The notes under the pieces were generated by a model. It was not told the origin of the DNA. It searched no databases and was given only the letters and a program-made list of their open reading frames with translations. The position numbers were made by a program, and so were the translations under genes. Of a stretch of 46,932 nt of DNA, positions 1-8,252 are shown in pieces; the stretch's first letter is position 1; each line of letters starts with the position of its first letter. Origin of the DNA: JAMIFV01 sp035906055 (lineage in GTDB: Bacteria > Pseudomonadota > Alphaproteobacteria > Rickettsiales > JABCZZ01); assembly GCA_035906055.1 (NCBI GenBank), contig JAMIFV010000020.1:1-46932 (forward strand). The letters are read 5' to 3'.

Positions 1-85
1 GCACCTTCTTGCGGTACTTCGGAATGAAGACTATATGGTATTTGCACTCCCACAGGGTGTGCTGTGAATGTTCGTAGACTTTCAT
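1..85 (-). mobile_element. tnpA: IS200/IS605-family transposase TnpA, N-terminal fragment cut by window edge
   Basis: The minus strand from the ATG at 85 encodes about 28 residues before the window ends. They read MKVYEHSQHTLWECKYHIVF followed by a PKYRKK-type stretch. This is the characteristic start of the small HUH (Y1) transposases of IS200/IS605 elements, including the CKYHIVF strand. The catalytic HUH and Tyr lie outside the window, so intactness cannot be judged. The subterminal hairpins just upstream fit the left end of such an element. Confidence 0.9.
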
Positions 86-124
86 AGTGACTTTCCTCTG
101 GTGAGCCTTGGGCGGCTAGCAGAG

Positions 125-183
125 GGAAGTCACATACTTCCGAAGTCGTCAAACGATGATCAGTCCCCCGGCAGAGCCGGGGG
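125..183. repeat. IS200-type left-end hairpins
   Basis: Two perfect hairpins lie upstream of the tnpA start. One is GGAAGT-CACAT-ACTTCC at 125-141. The other is CCCCCGGC-AGA-GCCGGGGG at 165-183. Elements of the IS200/IS605 family carry a subterminal imperfect palindrome at the left end, recognised by TnpA as single-stranded DNA, and structured leader sequences that limit tnpA expression. The second hairpin is the likely left-end palindrome; the first may sit in the tnpA leader RNA. The exact cleavage point cannot be fixed without the other end. Nothing else is recognised in the ~190 bases from here to the next gene. Confidence 0.7.
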
Positions 184-375
184 TTTACCGAAGATAATTA
201 GAGTAGATTCCGCCAACTATAACAATATCTACAGGCAAGGCCAATGAAAAAGCAGAGTGGCATTTTCAGTGTATATTTAGCCCAAAAAGCAGTTGCATGG
301 ATTACCTGTTTCCAACAGATACGCGCAATTGCCTGAATCTTGGTTAACAAGTTTTAGCCTAAAGCAAAAGCGCGC

Positions 376-1065
376 CTATCGTGGCTTAAGCCTGTTCGTC
401 TGTTCGCGCACCGCATTTATGGCCCTGCATGCATGGCAGTTATTGCAGGGGCTGGGATACCATTTCTCATCATATAACGGTGTCCTGCACGACCAGGTCA
501 TCTCCGCCAGTTCAGGCGGGATCGCATTGTAGAGATTGAACTTTGCCACTCCTGTGAACGGCATGCCCCAGATGGGCTTGGTTTTTATATTGGTGTAGCA
601 TGCCGCATGAATGGCCGCCGCCTCCATATATTCCCACATTACACCGCGCATGTGCCCCGTCCACACGAAATCATTCACGAAGCCAAGCGCCATGTTCACC
701 CGTGCCGCCATGAACATGGCCGTAGAGGCATCAGACCCCACGCGGTTGTCCGGCGTGATGATCTTCACGTTATACGTTGACGTGCTGTAGGTGAATTTAC
801 GGTAATTCCTGTTCATGTAATCCAGCACATTGGCAAGCGCAAGGTTCTCGGCATGCGCGCGATTCTCTGAATTGACGATCTCCACATGGTGGGCATGTAT
901 CTCGTGGTCGGTCTGCTCCAATAGCCTTGCAAGCAGCACCACGCTGTCAAGACCGCCGGACAACAGAACCAGTGAATATACCTTCTGCGGATTAATGGGG
1001 CGGTAGTTACGGTCAAGCCAGCCCTGCAGGGTTTCTGCCGCGATGTTGTTATTAGGATAAAGCAT
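376..1065 (-). CDS. QueC-like PP-loop ATPase, short paralogue
   Basis: This 229-residue protein belongs to the N-type ATP pyrophosphatase (QueC) group. The PP-loop SGGLDS is at residues 36-41. A single QueC-type zinc knuckle is near the C-terminus (C193, C207, C210, C213). QueC itself activates 7-carboxy-7-deazaguanine with ATP and amidates it to preQ0; relatives activate other carboxylates. It starts MLYPNN, a start shared with the two paralogues at 5896-6762 and 9549-10430. Unlike them it lacks the second C-terminal knuckle. It is divergent from the hydroxylase/ATP-grasp operon, with 107 bases between starts. A GGCGAGA Shine-Dalgarno supports the ATG. The substrate is unknown; true queuosine QueC is unlikely because three copies occur without QueD or QueE. 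Confidence 0.82.
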   Translation of the reverse strand: MLYPNNNIAAETLQGWLDRNYRPINPQKVYSLVLLSGGLDSVVLLARLLEQTDHEIHAHHVEIVNSENRAHAENLALANVLDYMNRNYRKFTYSTSTYNVKIITPDNRVGSDASTAMFMAARVNMALGFVNDFVWTGHMRGVMWEYMEAAAIHAACYTNIKTKPIWGMPFTGVAKFNLYNAIPPELAEMTWSCRTPLYDEKWYPSPCNNCHACRAINAVREQTNRLKPR

Positions 1066-1172
1066 ATCTCGCCTGAAATAGTATTTAGGGAAACATTCTA
1101 TAACACGGGCTTTGAATTCACCATAAAAATGATATGCTGACCGATATCACACGTTAAAGAGAAGGCATCAGA

Positions 1173-1772
1173 GTGTCACAACCGGTTATCCAGCCAGCGG
1201 GCGGACTGAAGAACTTTTCGCAGATGCAACTGCCGCTGCTGCCGCAGGCCCACGCCGACATGATGGAGGAAATCAACTATAATACGATTTTGTGGGATAT
1301 CGACCGCCGCCGCCCTCGCAGTAACCGCAAGCTTATGAACACCAGCAGCATAACGCTGCGGCATGCGGCGGAAGGCAGGTATGTCGATTTCCAAACGGCG
1401 GACGATATGCTGGATACCGCAGACACCCAGTTCGTCATCCCGTTTCAGAAAACCATGATGCATCTCAAGCATATTGCCGCAGAGCTCAATGCAAAACTGG
1501 GCCGTGCGTATTTCGAACGCATCTTTAAATCCTGTATCATCACCCCTTACAAACATTTCGGCAGCTATTACGAAAAGCATCACCGCTTTTATATAGTGAT
1601 GGAAAGCCCGTTAGGCACTTACATAAAGTGCGGTAATGAAGAGGTGATCATGCGGCCGGGTGAATTATGGTGGGTAAACACCAAAGAAACACATGATATG
1701 GATAACAGCTCCACCGATACCCACGCATCGCATTTGATATTTGATCTCCAACTGGCTGTTGCCAAGCAATGA
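1173..1772 (+). CDS. Aspartyl/asparaginyl beta-hydroxylase-like 2-oxoglutarate oxygenase
   Basis: This 199-residue protein is the first gene of a four-gene plus-strand operon. Its second half resembles the double-stranded beta-helix of the Asp/Asn beta-hydroxylase family. Features are an HHRFYIVME-type strand near residues 136-144, a GNEEVIMRPGELWWVNT segment (155-170), a distal His at H174 in THDMDN, and a closing HLIFDL strand. Family members are Fe(II)/2-oxoglutarate dioxygenases that use two His ligands; H128 or H137 together with H174 are candidates. It starts with GTG preceded by GAGAAGG, and its stop overlaps the next start (ATGA). The association with ligases suggests hydroxylation of an amino acid, peptide or conjugate, but the substrate is inference. 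Confidence 0.65.
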   Translation: MSQPVIQPAGGLKNFSQMQLPLLPQAHADMMEEINYNTILWDIDRRRPRSNRKLMNTSSITLRHAAEGRYVDFQTADDMLDTADTQFVIPFQKTMMHLKHIAAELNAKLGRAYFERIFKSCIITPYKHFGSYYEKHHRFYIVMESPLGTYIKCGNEEVIMRPGELWWVNTKETHDMDNSSTDTHASHLIFDLQLAVAKQ

Positions 1773-3100
1773 AGCCTCTGATTTTTATTGGCCAGCGGAC
1801 ATTCGATGCGGCTTCGCTTGCTCTCAACGCCCCGGTGCACTGGGCTTTATGCTGCGACAACAGCGCTTCTGCAGCGCTGGTACGCCAGGAATTCAATATG
1901 GAGTTACTCTCCCTTGAAGCTGCGACCCGTGTACGCGAACGCTGGAGCAACCTGCATATCGACCGCCTTATGGAAACGATGTGGAAGCAGGTTCCCGGGG
2001 AAGCAGGCGAGGCATCCGTCATCAGTTATTCCCCCAGCAGGCTGCTTGAGACGCTGGTTCCGCAAAAGCGCGTTATAGCCAACAGCAACCGGCAGAAAAC
2101 CTTCTTCGACAACAAGAGCATATCACGAAAGATATTCAAGCGGTCAGGGCTTCCCAACCCGCGTTTGCATGTCATCAGGTTTTCGCAGGAAGCACTGGAG
2201 GCGACGCTCGGCGCACTGGATTATTCATGTGTCGCGCGCAAGGTGTTCAGTTCCACAGGATCAGGCACGTTTCCCGTCGCCGGGGATGGCGAAGCCTATA
2301 ACCAGCTTCTGCAACAGGGGCTCTGCAAAGGTGAAACCATTTTACTCGAAGAGCGTATTGACGGCATCCCCCTTAACATCAACGCCGTAATTCTGGCTGA
2401 TGAAATATACATCTATAGCCCTTCCGTGCAACTTATAGGCCTGCCGGAATGCACCTCGCTGCCGTTCGGATTCTGCGGCAACGATTACATCAGCGCTCAA
2501 ACGCTACCACCCGAAGTGCTGAAAGAGTGCTATGCACAGACGCACCGCATTGGCATGTTCATGCAGCGCATGGGCTATCGCGGGCTGTTCGGTACGGATA
2601 TGATCCTAACCAAACAAGGCCGGGTCATACCGTGCGAAATAAACCCCCGCTTCCAGAATTCCACCGCCCTTCTCAACTGGAGCCATAAAGGCGGAAATGC
2701 CTCCCCTGCCAGCCTGCATCTGGCGGCTTTCGGCCAGTTGCCGTCGAATGCAAAACTGGTTCCGGCGCAAACGGATTACGCGCAGATCATCGTTCATGCG
2801 CAGGGCGACGAAACACAGATAGTCACAGGCGGGCTGAAGGAAGGCCGCTACCGTATGCAGGACGCAACGCTCGTAGAAGAAACCCTGAACCTGCTTTCAC
2901 TGCAGCCGGATGAGTTTTTAGTCTGCGCCTCACCGCCCGTGGTCGGCACCACTATTAAACCAGAAGCGGCATTACTGCGCATTATTGTGCGCGAAAAAAT
3001 AACGCAGGACGGTTTCAGCCTGATGCATGAAGGCATTCGCGACGCCATCCTGAAACTCAGGAACCAATTGCACATCATCCCCTCCCCCATTAATCTGTAA
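1769..3100 (+). CDS. ATP-grasp carboxylate-amine ligase-like protein
   Basis: This 443-residue ATP-grasp protein has the nucleotide-binding strand and glycine loop around VARKVFSSTGSG, the adenine-contacting LLEERIDG segment, and the Mg-binding CEINPRFQ motif (E290, N292, R294). Such enzymes make an acyl-phosphate from a carboxylate and couple it to an amine or other nucleophile. The N-terminal ~100 residues would be the preATP-grasp domain. The ~100 residues after the ATP-grasp core are unassigned. It overlaps the hydroxylase gene by 4 bases and is 2 bases from the following PP-loop gene, so the three are almost certainly co-translated. The substrate is unknown. It does not look like a purine ATP-grasp enzyme (PurK, PurD or PurT). 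Confidence 0.8.
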   Translation: MKPLIFIGQRTFDAASLALNAPVHWALCCDNSASAALVRQEFNMELLSLEAATRVRERWSNLHIDRLMETMWKQVPGEAGEASVISYSPSRLLETLVPQKRVIANSNRQKTFFDNKSISRKIFKRSGLPNPRLHVIRFSQEALEATLGALDYSCVARKVFSSTGSGTFPVAGDGEAYNQLLQQGLCKGETILLEERIDGIPLNINAVILADEIYIYSPSVQLIGLPECTSLPFGFCGNDYISAQTLPPEVLKECYAQTHRIGMFMQRMGYRGLFGTDMILTKQGRVIPCEINPRFQNSTALLNWSHKGGNASPASLHLAAFGQLPSNAKLVPAQTDYAQIIVHAQGDETQIVTGGLKEGRYRMQDATLVEETLNLLSLQPDEFLVCASPPVVGTTIKPEAALLRIIVREKITQDGFSLMHEGIRDAILKLRNQLHIIPSPINL

Positions 3101-3102
3101 TC

Positions 3103-4392
3103 ATGAAAGCCGTGCAACACTTACGCGTTACGCCCACTGTATCAAACGGCGATATAAGGCTTCGCATTGCAGTTGATGCCCATGATTTCGGCGACGTGTT
3201 CATACGCACAGGCTACACTGATATCTCAGCGGAAGAACTTTCCATCGTCGCTGTGGCAACGGCTGCAATCGCCGGGCAGGCCGTGCTTGCCCCGCGAATA
3301 ACCATCGATTCTGCGCTGAACGGTGAAGCCTTTCGCATTTCAGCGGATATTACCCAGCTGTTTTATGACTCCCACGCCTATGCGCAGGACAAGCCTTTTG
3401 TGGATGTAAGCACGGATGTGCACAAAGCTGAAGCTCATGTGCCAAAACGTGAAGTCACAAAAAAATGCCTGCTGTTATGGAGCGGCGGCAAGGACAGTCT
3501 TTTTTCATTGCTTATGCTGCGCGCCAATGGCTACGACGTTACCGGCATTCATATGCCTGCCAATTTTTTGGTGACGGAGCACGAAAAGCAGGCTTCGCAG
3601 GCCCTGGCGAAACAATACGGGCTTGAGCTGCTTGAGGTGTTCATCGAATGGGATGTAATTCGCAAGTTGCTGCTCAGCCACTCCACGTCTTACGATGTAT
3701 TTCCATTTATGAACACCGTGCCCCACGGGCGCGATTTCCTGCTGGCCGCCATCGCGGCCATTGCCGCGCGCCGTACAGGCGCGCGTTATATATGCACAGG
3801 CGTCGAAAGGGAATTCTGGCACAGGACTTTTGTGCGCGACGGACGCGAAGTCGTGCGTTTTGACATGTATTCGGCAAAAGGCTGTACATTGCTTAACCAG
3901 TTACTGGAAAACACCTTGCAGACTGGGTTCTTTTCCCCCATGGCTGCTTTTTCGGAATTTTCCGTGGTGAAACACCTCACCGAACACGAGCCTGCTTCAT
4001 GGAAAACCATATCCTCCTGTTACTGGGATAACTGGTGCGGCAAATGCGGCAAGTGCACCAGATACGCCCTCATACAGCACACGATCGGCAAACCGCTGAT
4101 AACGTTTCGTTCAGAGCCGATTGCACAGGATAACCCTTCCTTCATGCAGATGGTGCAATCGCTTGGCAACAGGCAGGCGCATTACTGGGAAACGAGGGCT
4201 TACTGCATCGCCGAACTCTATAAGCGCGGCGAACTAGATAATATGCCTGAAGCGCTTGGCTTTCTGAAAGGCAGGATAGATCCGCTCATCGCCATGCAGC
4301 CCGGACTGCTGAAAACGCTGGAAGAACTGATTCACCCGGGCCTTGCGCCGGAAGGGTTTGAGTTCAACCTTGACGCACTGGGCATGCAATAA
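3103..4392 (+). CDS. PP-loop ATPase with Cys cluster and unassigned N-terminal domain
   Basis: In this 429-residue protein, residues 1 to ~115 form a domain I do not recognise. The PP-loop ATPase core then begins with LLLWSGGKDS (S127-S132), followed by the GIHMPAN strand. A Cys cluster at C306, C312, C315 and C318 (the CGKCGKC stretch) resembles the QueC zinc site with shorter first spacing. The C-terminal ~100 residues are unassigned. PP-loop enzymes adenylate a carboxylate, carbonyl or nucleobase and transfer N or S. It lies 2 bases after the ATP-grasp gene. It is clearly divergent from the three QueC-like paralogues nearby, so the locus has four PP-loop enzymes in all. Confidence 0.75.
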   Translation: MKAVQHLRVTPTVSNGDIRLRIAVDAHDFGDVFIRTGYTDISAEELSIVAVATAAIAGQAVLAPRITIDSALNGEAFRISADITQLFYDSHAYAQDKPFVDVSTDVHKAEAHVPKREVTKKCLLLWSGGKDSLFSLLMLRANGYDVTGIHMPANFLVTEHEKQASQALAKQYGLELLEVFIEWDVIRKLLLSHSTSYDVFPFMNTVPHGRDFLLAAIAAIAARRTGARYICTGVEREFWHRTFVRDGREVVRFDMYSAKGCTLLNQLLENTLQTGFFSPMAAFSEFSVVKHLTEHEPASWKTISSCYWDNWCGKCGKCTRYALIQHTIGKPLITFRSEPIAQDNPSFMQMVQSLGNRQAHYWETRAYCIAELYKRGELDNMPEALGFLKGRIDPLIAMQPGLLKTLEELIHPGLAPEGFEFNLDALGMQ

Positions 4393-4467
4393 GGGTTCAC
4401 ACCATATTGCCGGAAGCCAGGCGCTTCCGCGCTTGCGCCTGAATTCACAATATAGTTAAACAGTGCC

Positions 4468-5631
4468 ATGCGCCCGTATACGCCAGATAATTTCAAGACC
4501 CTGCCCCCACCGGCGCAAGTGCTCCGCTGGGCAGGCATAAAATTCGGGCTGCTGGCGGAAGGCGCCACTATCAGCAGGCAGGCCGACCACGCCATGCACG
4601 ACGCCAAACGCCCTGTACGCACACGATCAGGCATTTCCGGGGGGCTGGATATCTGGCTGGAGCCGCCGGGCATTCCCGTAAACGTGCCAGTTACGGAAAG
4701 CTTCGTGAGGCAAAGCCCATACAGCCTCGATTATGCAGACGGCACATATTTTATAACCCGGGACGGTAACCGGCTTTGCGACTTTTCCCCCGTGCCCTCC
4801 CCCGACTATTACAGCCTCAAAACCGCCGACGGCAAACAAAGCATGCAGCGCATCGGGCAGATGTGCTCCTGCGACCGCTTCTGCTACGGCATGACCGGCC
4901 CCTCCTGCTACTTCTGGAAACAGGACAGGCGCTGCCAGTATTGCTCCATCGGCGATAATTACTCGGAGGACGCCGCCAAAAAGCAGGAAATGCACCTTAT
5001 GGAAGTGCTGGAGAAGGCGTTGCAGGATGGCAGCCTTCCGGCAAAGCACATCCTCATCGGCGGCGGCACCCCACCGGGTGAAGACCGCGGCGCGGTGATG
5101 GCAGCACGCCTGTGCGAGCGCATCAGGAGTAAATATGACGTATCCATTTACGTTATGATCTCTGCGCCCGCGCAAAACCAGCACATCGACGACCTGAAAA
5201 ACGCCGGAGCAGACGAACTGGGCATGAACCTTGAATTCTGGAGCGAAGCGGGCTGGGATTTTATCCCCGGCAAGCGTGACCTGATCGGCAAGCAGCGTTA
5301 TCTGGAAGCGCTGGAATACTCGGTGAAACGCTTCGGCCCCATCAATACGCGCAGCATCCTTATCGCAGGGCTGGAACCGCCTGAACACACTATTGAAGGC
5401 GCGGTGACACTGGCGAAAATGGGCGTGATGCCTATCGTGTCGCCCTTCAGGCCGCTAGACGGCACCATGCTTGCGGATAAACGCGGCTTCAGCGGCGAGG
5501 CCTATGTGCGCATGTGGCAGGAGCTGGACGCGATACTGGAGCCTATGGATATGCCGCTCGGCCCCAGTTGCATCGCCTGCCAGAACAACACGCTGGCCCT
5601 GCCCTTCGGGCCACGCTACCGCATATACTAG
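4468..5631 (+). CDS. Radical SAM enzyme
   Basis: This 387-residue protein is the last gene of the operon. A likely 4Fe-4S/SAM triad is C147-x8-C156-x2-C159 (in CYFWKQDRRCQYC), a non-canonical spacing compared with CxxxCxxC. The SAM-contacting GGGTPPGE loop follows about 40 residues later, then a TIM-barrel-like region with ELGMNLEFWSE. Three further cysteines (C133, C135, C139) precede the triad and two more (SCIACQ) lie near the C-terminus, which could bind another cluster. It is not QueE, which is about 210 residues with a CX14CX2C motif. The start ATG at 4468 follows a 75-base gap. A repeat element abuts the stop codon. Confidence 0.78.
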   Translation: MRPYTPDNFKTLPPPAQVLRWAGIKFGLLAEGATISRQADHAMHDAKRPVRTRSGISGGLDIWLEPPGIPVNVPVTESFVRQSPYSLDYADGTYFITRDGNRLCDFSPVPSPDYYSLKTADGKQSMQRIGQMCSCDRFCYGMTGPSCYFWKQDRRCQYCSIGDNYSEDAAKKQEMHLMEVLEKALQDGSLPAKHILIGGGTPPGEDRGAVMAARLCERIRSKYDVSIYVMISAPAQNQHIDDLKNAGADELGMNLEFWSEAGWDFIPGKRDLIGKQRYLEALEYSVKRFGPINTRSILIAGLEPPEHTIEGAVTLAKMGVMPIVSPFRPLDGTMLADKRGFSGEAYVRMWQELDAILEPMDMPLGPSCIACQNNTLALPFGPRYRIY

Positions 5632-5854
5632 GCTCAGGACCCATCAAGTTCATGCTTTCTTTTCCTCTCCCTCAACGGGGAGAGGACGCGTTTGCCTTGG
5701 GTTTAGCTGCTTTAGCTAAGCCCTTAGGCAAACCGGGGTGAGGGGGCACGTGTTTAAATTCACCCTCACCCGGCTACGGCTAAGCTGCTATGCAGCAAAG
5801 CCTGCGCACCCCTCTCCCGCTTTGCAGGAGAGGGGAATTTATGAGTCCTGAGCC
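5631..5854. repeat. MITE-like element with 14-bp terminal inverted repeats, copy 1
   Basis: The ends GGCTCAGGACCCAT (5631-5644) and ATGAGTCCTGAGCC (5841-5854) are inverted repeats matching at 13 of 14 positions. The interior contains further palindromic stretches (CTCTCCC...GGGAGAG, CACCCTCACC...GGTGAGGG). A shorter copy sits at 33381-33449, sharing CTTTCTTTTCCTCTCCC on the left and a 27-base right end. A third fragment of the end sequence occurs at 5883-5894. No coding capacity is evident, so this looks like a non-autonomous miniature element. Its position against the rSAM stop codon could also provide transcript folding. Confidence 0.7.
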
Positions 5855-5895
5855 TGGTCGTGAAAAAGGCTGAATGCGATTAATGAGTCCTGACC

Positions 5896-6762
5896 CTAGC
5901 TGAACGTATTATTCTTCTGCTGCTCGAAATCGATAAGCTTGCGGCAGTTCTCACACATGCCGCAGCGCATCACGTGCCGTGCCGCGTCATAGCGCGGGCT
6001 GCTGCACGGCCACCTGCTCGCCAGCACTTCCAGCGGCGTATTTTTATCCGGAGTGAATCCTTCCATCACCGGCGGCATGGAGTCGGCCTGCCTGCGTGAT
6101 TCGAGCAGCAGCTTGATGGCGTGGCGCGTTTGGCAGCCGAGGCACTTCCTGCATGCCAGCGCATTGCCGAAATTGCTGTATTTAGGGAACCAGCACGACC
6201 ATGTCATATCCGCCAGCGCCGGGGGAATAGCCGCGTAAATATCAAGCTCCATGAAGTTATGGAACGGCATCATCCATACAGGCTTGCGACGTGTGAAGCT
6301 CTGGGCGGCGGAGAACATCGCGCCGCTTTCCTGATATTCATTAATCGTGCTTCTCACATGGCCGCTCCACAGGATATGGAAAGGCAATCCCATGGAGATA
6401 TTCACCCGCGCCGCCATGAAGGCAAGAATGGAAATATCCGGCCCCGCATAGGCAGGATCACCCAGCGGCATCTCGTAGCGCACCGTACCGAATTCAAACG
6501 AACGATAATATTTTTTGAGATAGGCAATGCAATTGTCCACCGCTGTGCGTTCCGCCTGCCAGCGGTTGTGCGCATCACGAATATCCACATGCAGCGCATA
6601 TACCCTGTGCGACGTATGCTGCAACAGCGTGCCAAGCAGCGCCATACTATCAAGCCCGCCGGAAAGCAGCACGATGGAGCTGAGGTCACTGATACCGGAA
6701 AAATAGGGATCGATCTGCCCGATTACGGCGGTGCGGGCGGCATGATTATGGGGAAAAAGCAT
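5896..6762 (-). CDS. QueC-like PP-loop ATPase with tandem zinc knuckles
   Basis: This 288-residue paralogue of the proteins at 376-1065 and 9549-10430 starts MLFPHN and has the PP-loop SGGLDS at 34-39. The canonical QueC zinc knuckle (C190, C204, C207, C210) is followed by a second knuckle (C253, C267, C270, C273) with exactly the same C-x13-C-x2-C-x2-C spacing. Standard QueC (about 220-240 aa) has only the first. The gene begins 17 bases after the DUF1476 stop on the same strand and may be co-transcribed with it. The reaction is inferred to be ATP-dependent activation of a carboxylate; the real substrate is unknown. Confidence 0.82.
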   Translation of the reverse strand: MLFPHNHAARTAVIGQIDPYFSGISDLSSIVLLSGGLDSMALLGTLLQHTSHRVYALHVDIRDAHNRWQAERTAVDNCIAYLKKYYRSFEFGTVRYEMPLGDPAYAGPDISILAFMAARVNISMGLPFHILWSGHVRSTINEYQESGAMFSAAQSFTRRKPVWMMPFHNFMELDIYAAIPPALADMTWSCWFPKYSNFGNALACRKCLGCQTRHAIKLLLESRRQADSMPPVMEGFTPDKNTPLEVLASRWPCSSPRYDAARHVMRCGMCENCRKLIDFEQQKNNTFS

Positions 6763-6779
6763 AACCTGCCCGCAACCGT

Positions 6780-7103
6780 TTACGCTTCCTTGTCGATCTG
6801 CTCTTTGGCGACCTGCGTCACTTTGAACAGTTCTTCCTTGAGCTCATGTTCGCTGGCGGTGATACCGCGTGCGGAAAGGTCTGCCTTCACCTGCGCCACA
6901 ATTTCTTCGTCCTCGTTGGAACTGATGGTAGCGGCAATAAGGCTCTTGGCGTAGTCGTCCGCCGCTGTACCGCTGATATTCATGCGCCTTGCCGCCCACA
7001 GACCCATGAGCTTGGTGCGGCGCGCCTTCAGCAGGAACTGGCGTTCCTGATCGTGGGCATATTTGTTTTCAGCAGCTTTTTCTCTGTCGTTGAATGTGGT
7101 CAT
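6780..7103 (-). CDS. DUF1476 family protein (ATP synthase zeta-subunit-like inhibitor)
   Basis: This 107-residue, highly charged helical protein starts MTTFNDREKAAENKYAHDQE. That is the hallmark of DUF1476, whose Paracoccus member is the zeta subunit that blocks F1-ATPase rotation. The RRTKLMGLWAA segment (about residues 28-38) and the closing acidic/Lys helix fit the family, and the length is typical. The family is essentially alphaproteobacterial, which supports the taxonomic call. The QueC-like gene follows 17 bases downstream on the same strand. A role in that cluster is unlikely, and its location there is probably chance synteny. Confidence 0.88.
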   Translation of the reverse strand: MTTFNDREKAAENKYAHDQERQFLLKARRTKLMGLWAARRMNISGTAADDYAKSLIAATISSNEDEEIVAQVKADLSARGITASEHELKEELFKVTQVAKEQIDKEA

Positions 7104-7301
7104 TTTTTTGTCCTTATTGTCGTTTAAGCTTTAACCATCGGTAGTGTGTATACGCCATAAGGCATAATCGCAAGTACAACAATAACAGCTTTCACCAGTT
7201 CCCAATAACGCAGAACATGAGAAATATGTAGTGTCTTAAGATTATAACTTGAATATACTATCTTTGTTTTACATTCTTCCGGCGTTTTGAGTAGCCAAAG
7301 C

Positions 7302-8186
7302 ATGACAAGAAAAGAAACGTTGGCGGCAAAAGCTATGGCAGTATCGCTATCCGCCCAAGAAACAACAGAAAATGTCGCTACAGTAGCTATAGAATACTTG
7401 CTGAGCCTGCAATCCAGATTGCAGGCCTCACTTGAAACATCAACCCAGCCCGATGGGGTCATGGCAGAACTGTTCACCTACCTTACCGAAATGGACGACA
7501 AAAGGGTGATAGAGGAAGTCAGGAACAGGACGGAATTTCCTATGCTATGCAATTATTTCACTGCCAAATGGATGGATTATTTTGAACGCAAGGAACTGTC
7601 ACAGAGCGCCATCATGATCAGAAATCCGGACGATGGCAACCTAGTGATGTCCAGCGCCCCACACCTAATAAACTACGAACCTGAAGTGGAAGCGCTGATT
7701 GCCAGGCATTCACCGCAGCCGGGAAACCGTGATCTGGTTATGGTCGGCTGCGGAGCATTCCCTGAAACACTGATGCGAATATGTCAGATTATTCATGCTT
7801 ACCCACGTGTCATAGGCATAGACAGTTCCTCGGAAATGGTCGAATCCGCAAAGCAGGTGAGCGCAAGACTTGTCAAACTCAAGCCGGGCAAGCCGATGGA
7901 ATTCGTCTGCGATTCCGGCGCCAGCTACGATTACAGCAATGCGGGGCTGGCATTCTTTGCCAACGGGCTTAAATACAAGCGCAATGCCGTGCTCCGGGCT
8001 GCGGCAACAATGCCGCAGGACGGTATCATAGTGGTGCGCAATGGCGAGAACCTGGGGCGGTTGATTTACGAAGATGTGTTTGAAAACGGCCCACTGGATG
8101 GACTGGAATTAGTAGACTCCGTATACATAGGGCTGGAAAGCATTATCTACCTGTTAAAAAAAACGCCTATTGTCAGTAGCGCATGA
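7302..8186 (+). CDS. SAM-dependent methyltransferase-like protein, nicotianamine-synthase type
   Basis: This protein is about 294 residues from the ATG at 7302; an in-frame TTG lies 15 bases earlier. The Rossmann SAM-binding motif is VMVGCGAFPETL, followed by the acidic strand VIGIDSSSEMVESAK and a CDSGASYDY loop, then FANGLKYKRNAVLRA and DGIIVVRNGENLGRLIY. The order and wording resemble the nicotianamine-synthase-like methyltransferase fold (aminocarboxypropyl or methyl transfer from SAM) more than ordinary class I methyltransferases. It sits inside the QueC-like cluster, so it may tailor the same product. The family call is moderate; specificity is unknown. Confidence 0.6.
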   Translation: MTRKETLAAKAMAVSLSAQETTENVATVAIEYLLSLQSRLQASLETSTQPDGVMAELFTYLTEMDDKRVIEEVRNRTEFPMLCNYFTAKWMDYFERKELSQSAIMIRNPDDGNLVMSSAPHLINYEPEVEALIARHSPQPGNRDLVMVGCGAFPETLMRICQIIHAYPRVIGIDSSSEMVESAKQVSARLVKLKPGKPMEFVCDSGASYDYSNAGLAFFANGLKYKRNAVLRAAATMPQDGIIVVRNGENLGRLIYEDVFENGPLDGLELVDSVYIGLESIIYLLKKTPIVSSA

Positions 8187-8252
8187 TTGGGATTTTTCTA
8201 TCCTGCGAGCATACGCTATCATGTAAACATGGATGTGGTACAGTTATAGGGA

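Noticed and set aside
4627..5388. 253-codon reverse-strand open frame inside the radical SAM gene
   Set aside because: The plus-strand frame encodes clear radical SAM motifs; the reverse frame is a GC-codon shadow with no recognisable domain.
6121..6954. 277-codon plus-strand frame over the QueC-like and DUF1476 genes
   Set aside because: Both reverse-strand genes show family motifs; this frame spans two of them and has none.
7124..7477. 117-codon reverse-strand frame upstream of DUF1476
   Set aside because: It overlaps the start of the methyltransferase-like gene, lacks a ribosome-binding site and any family resemblance.
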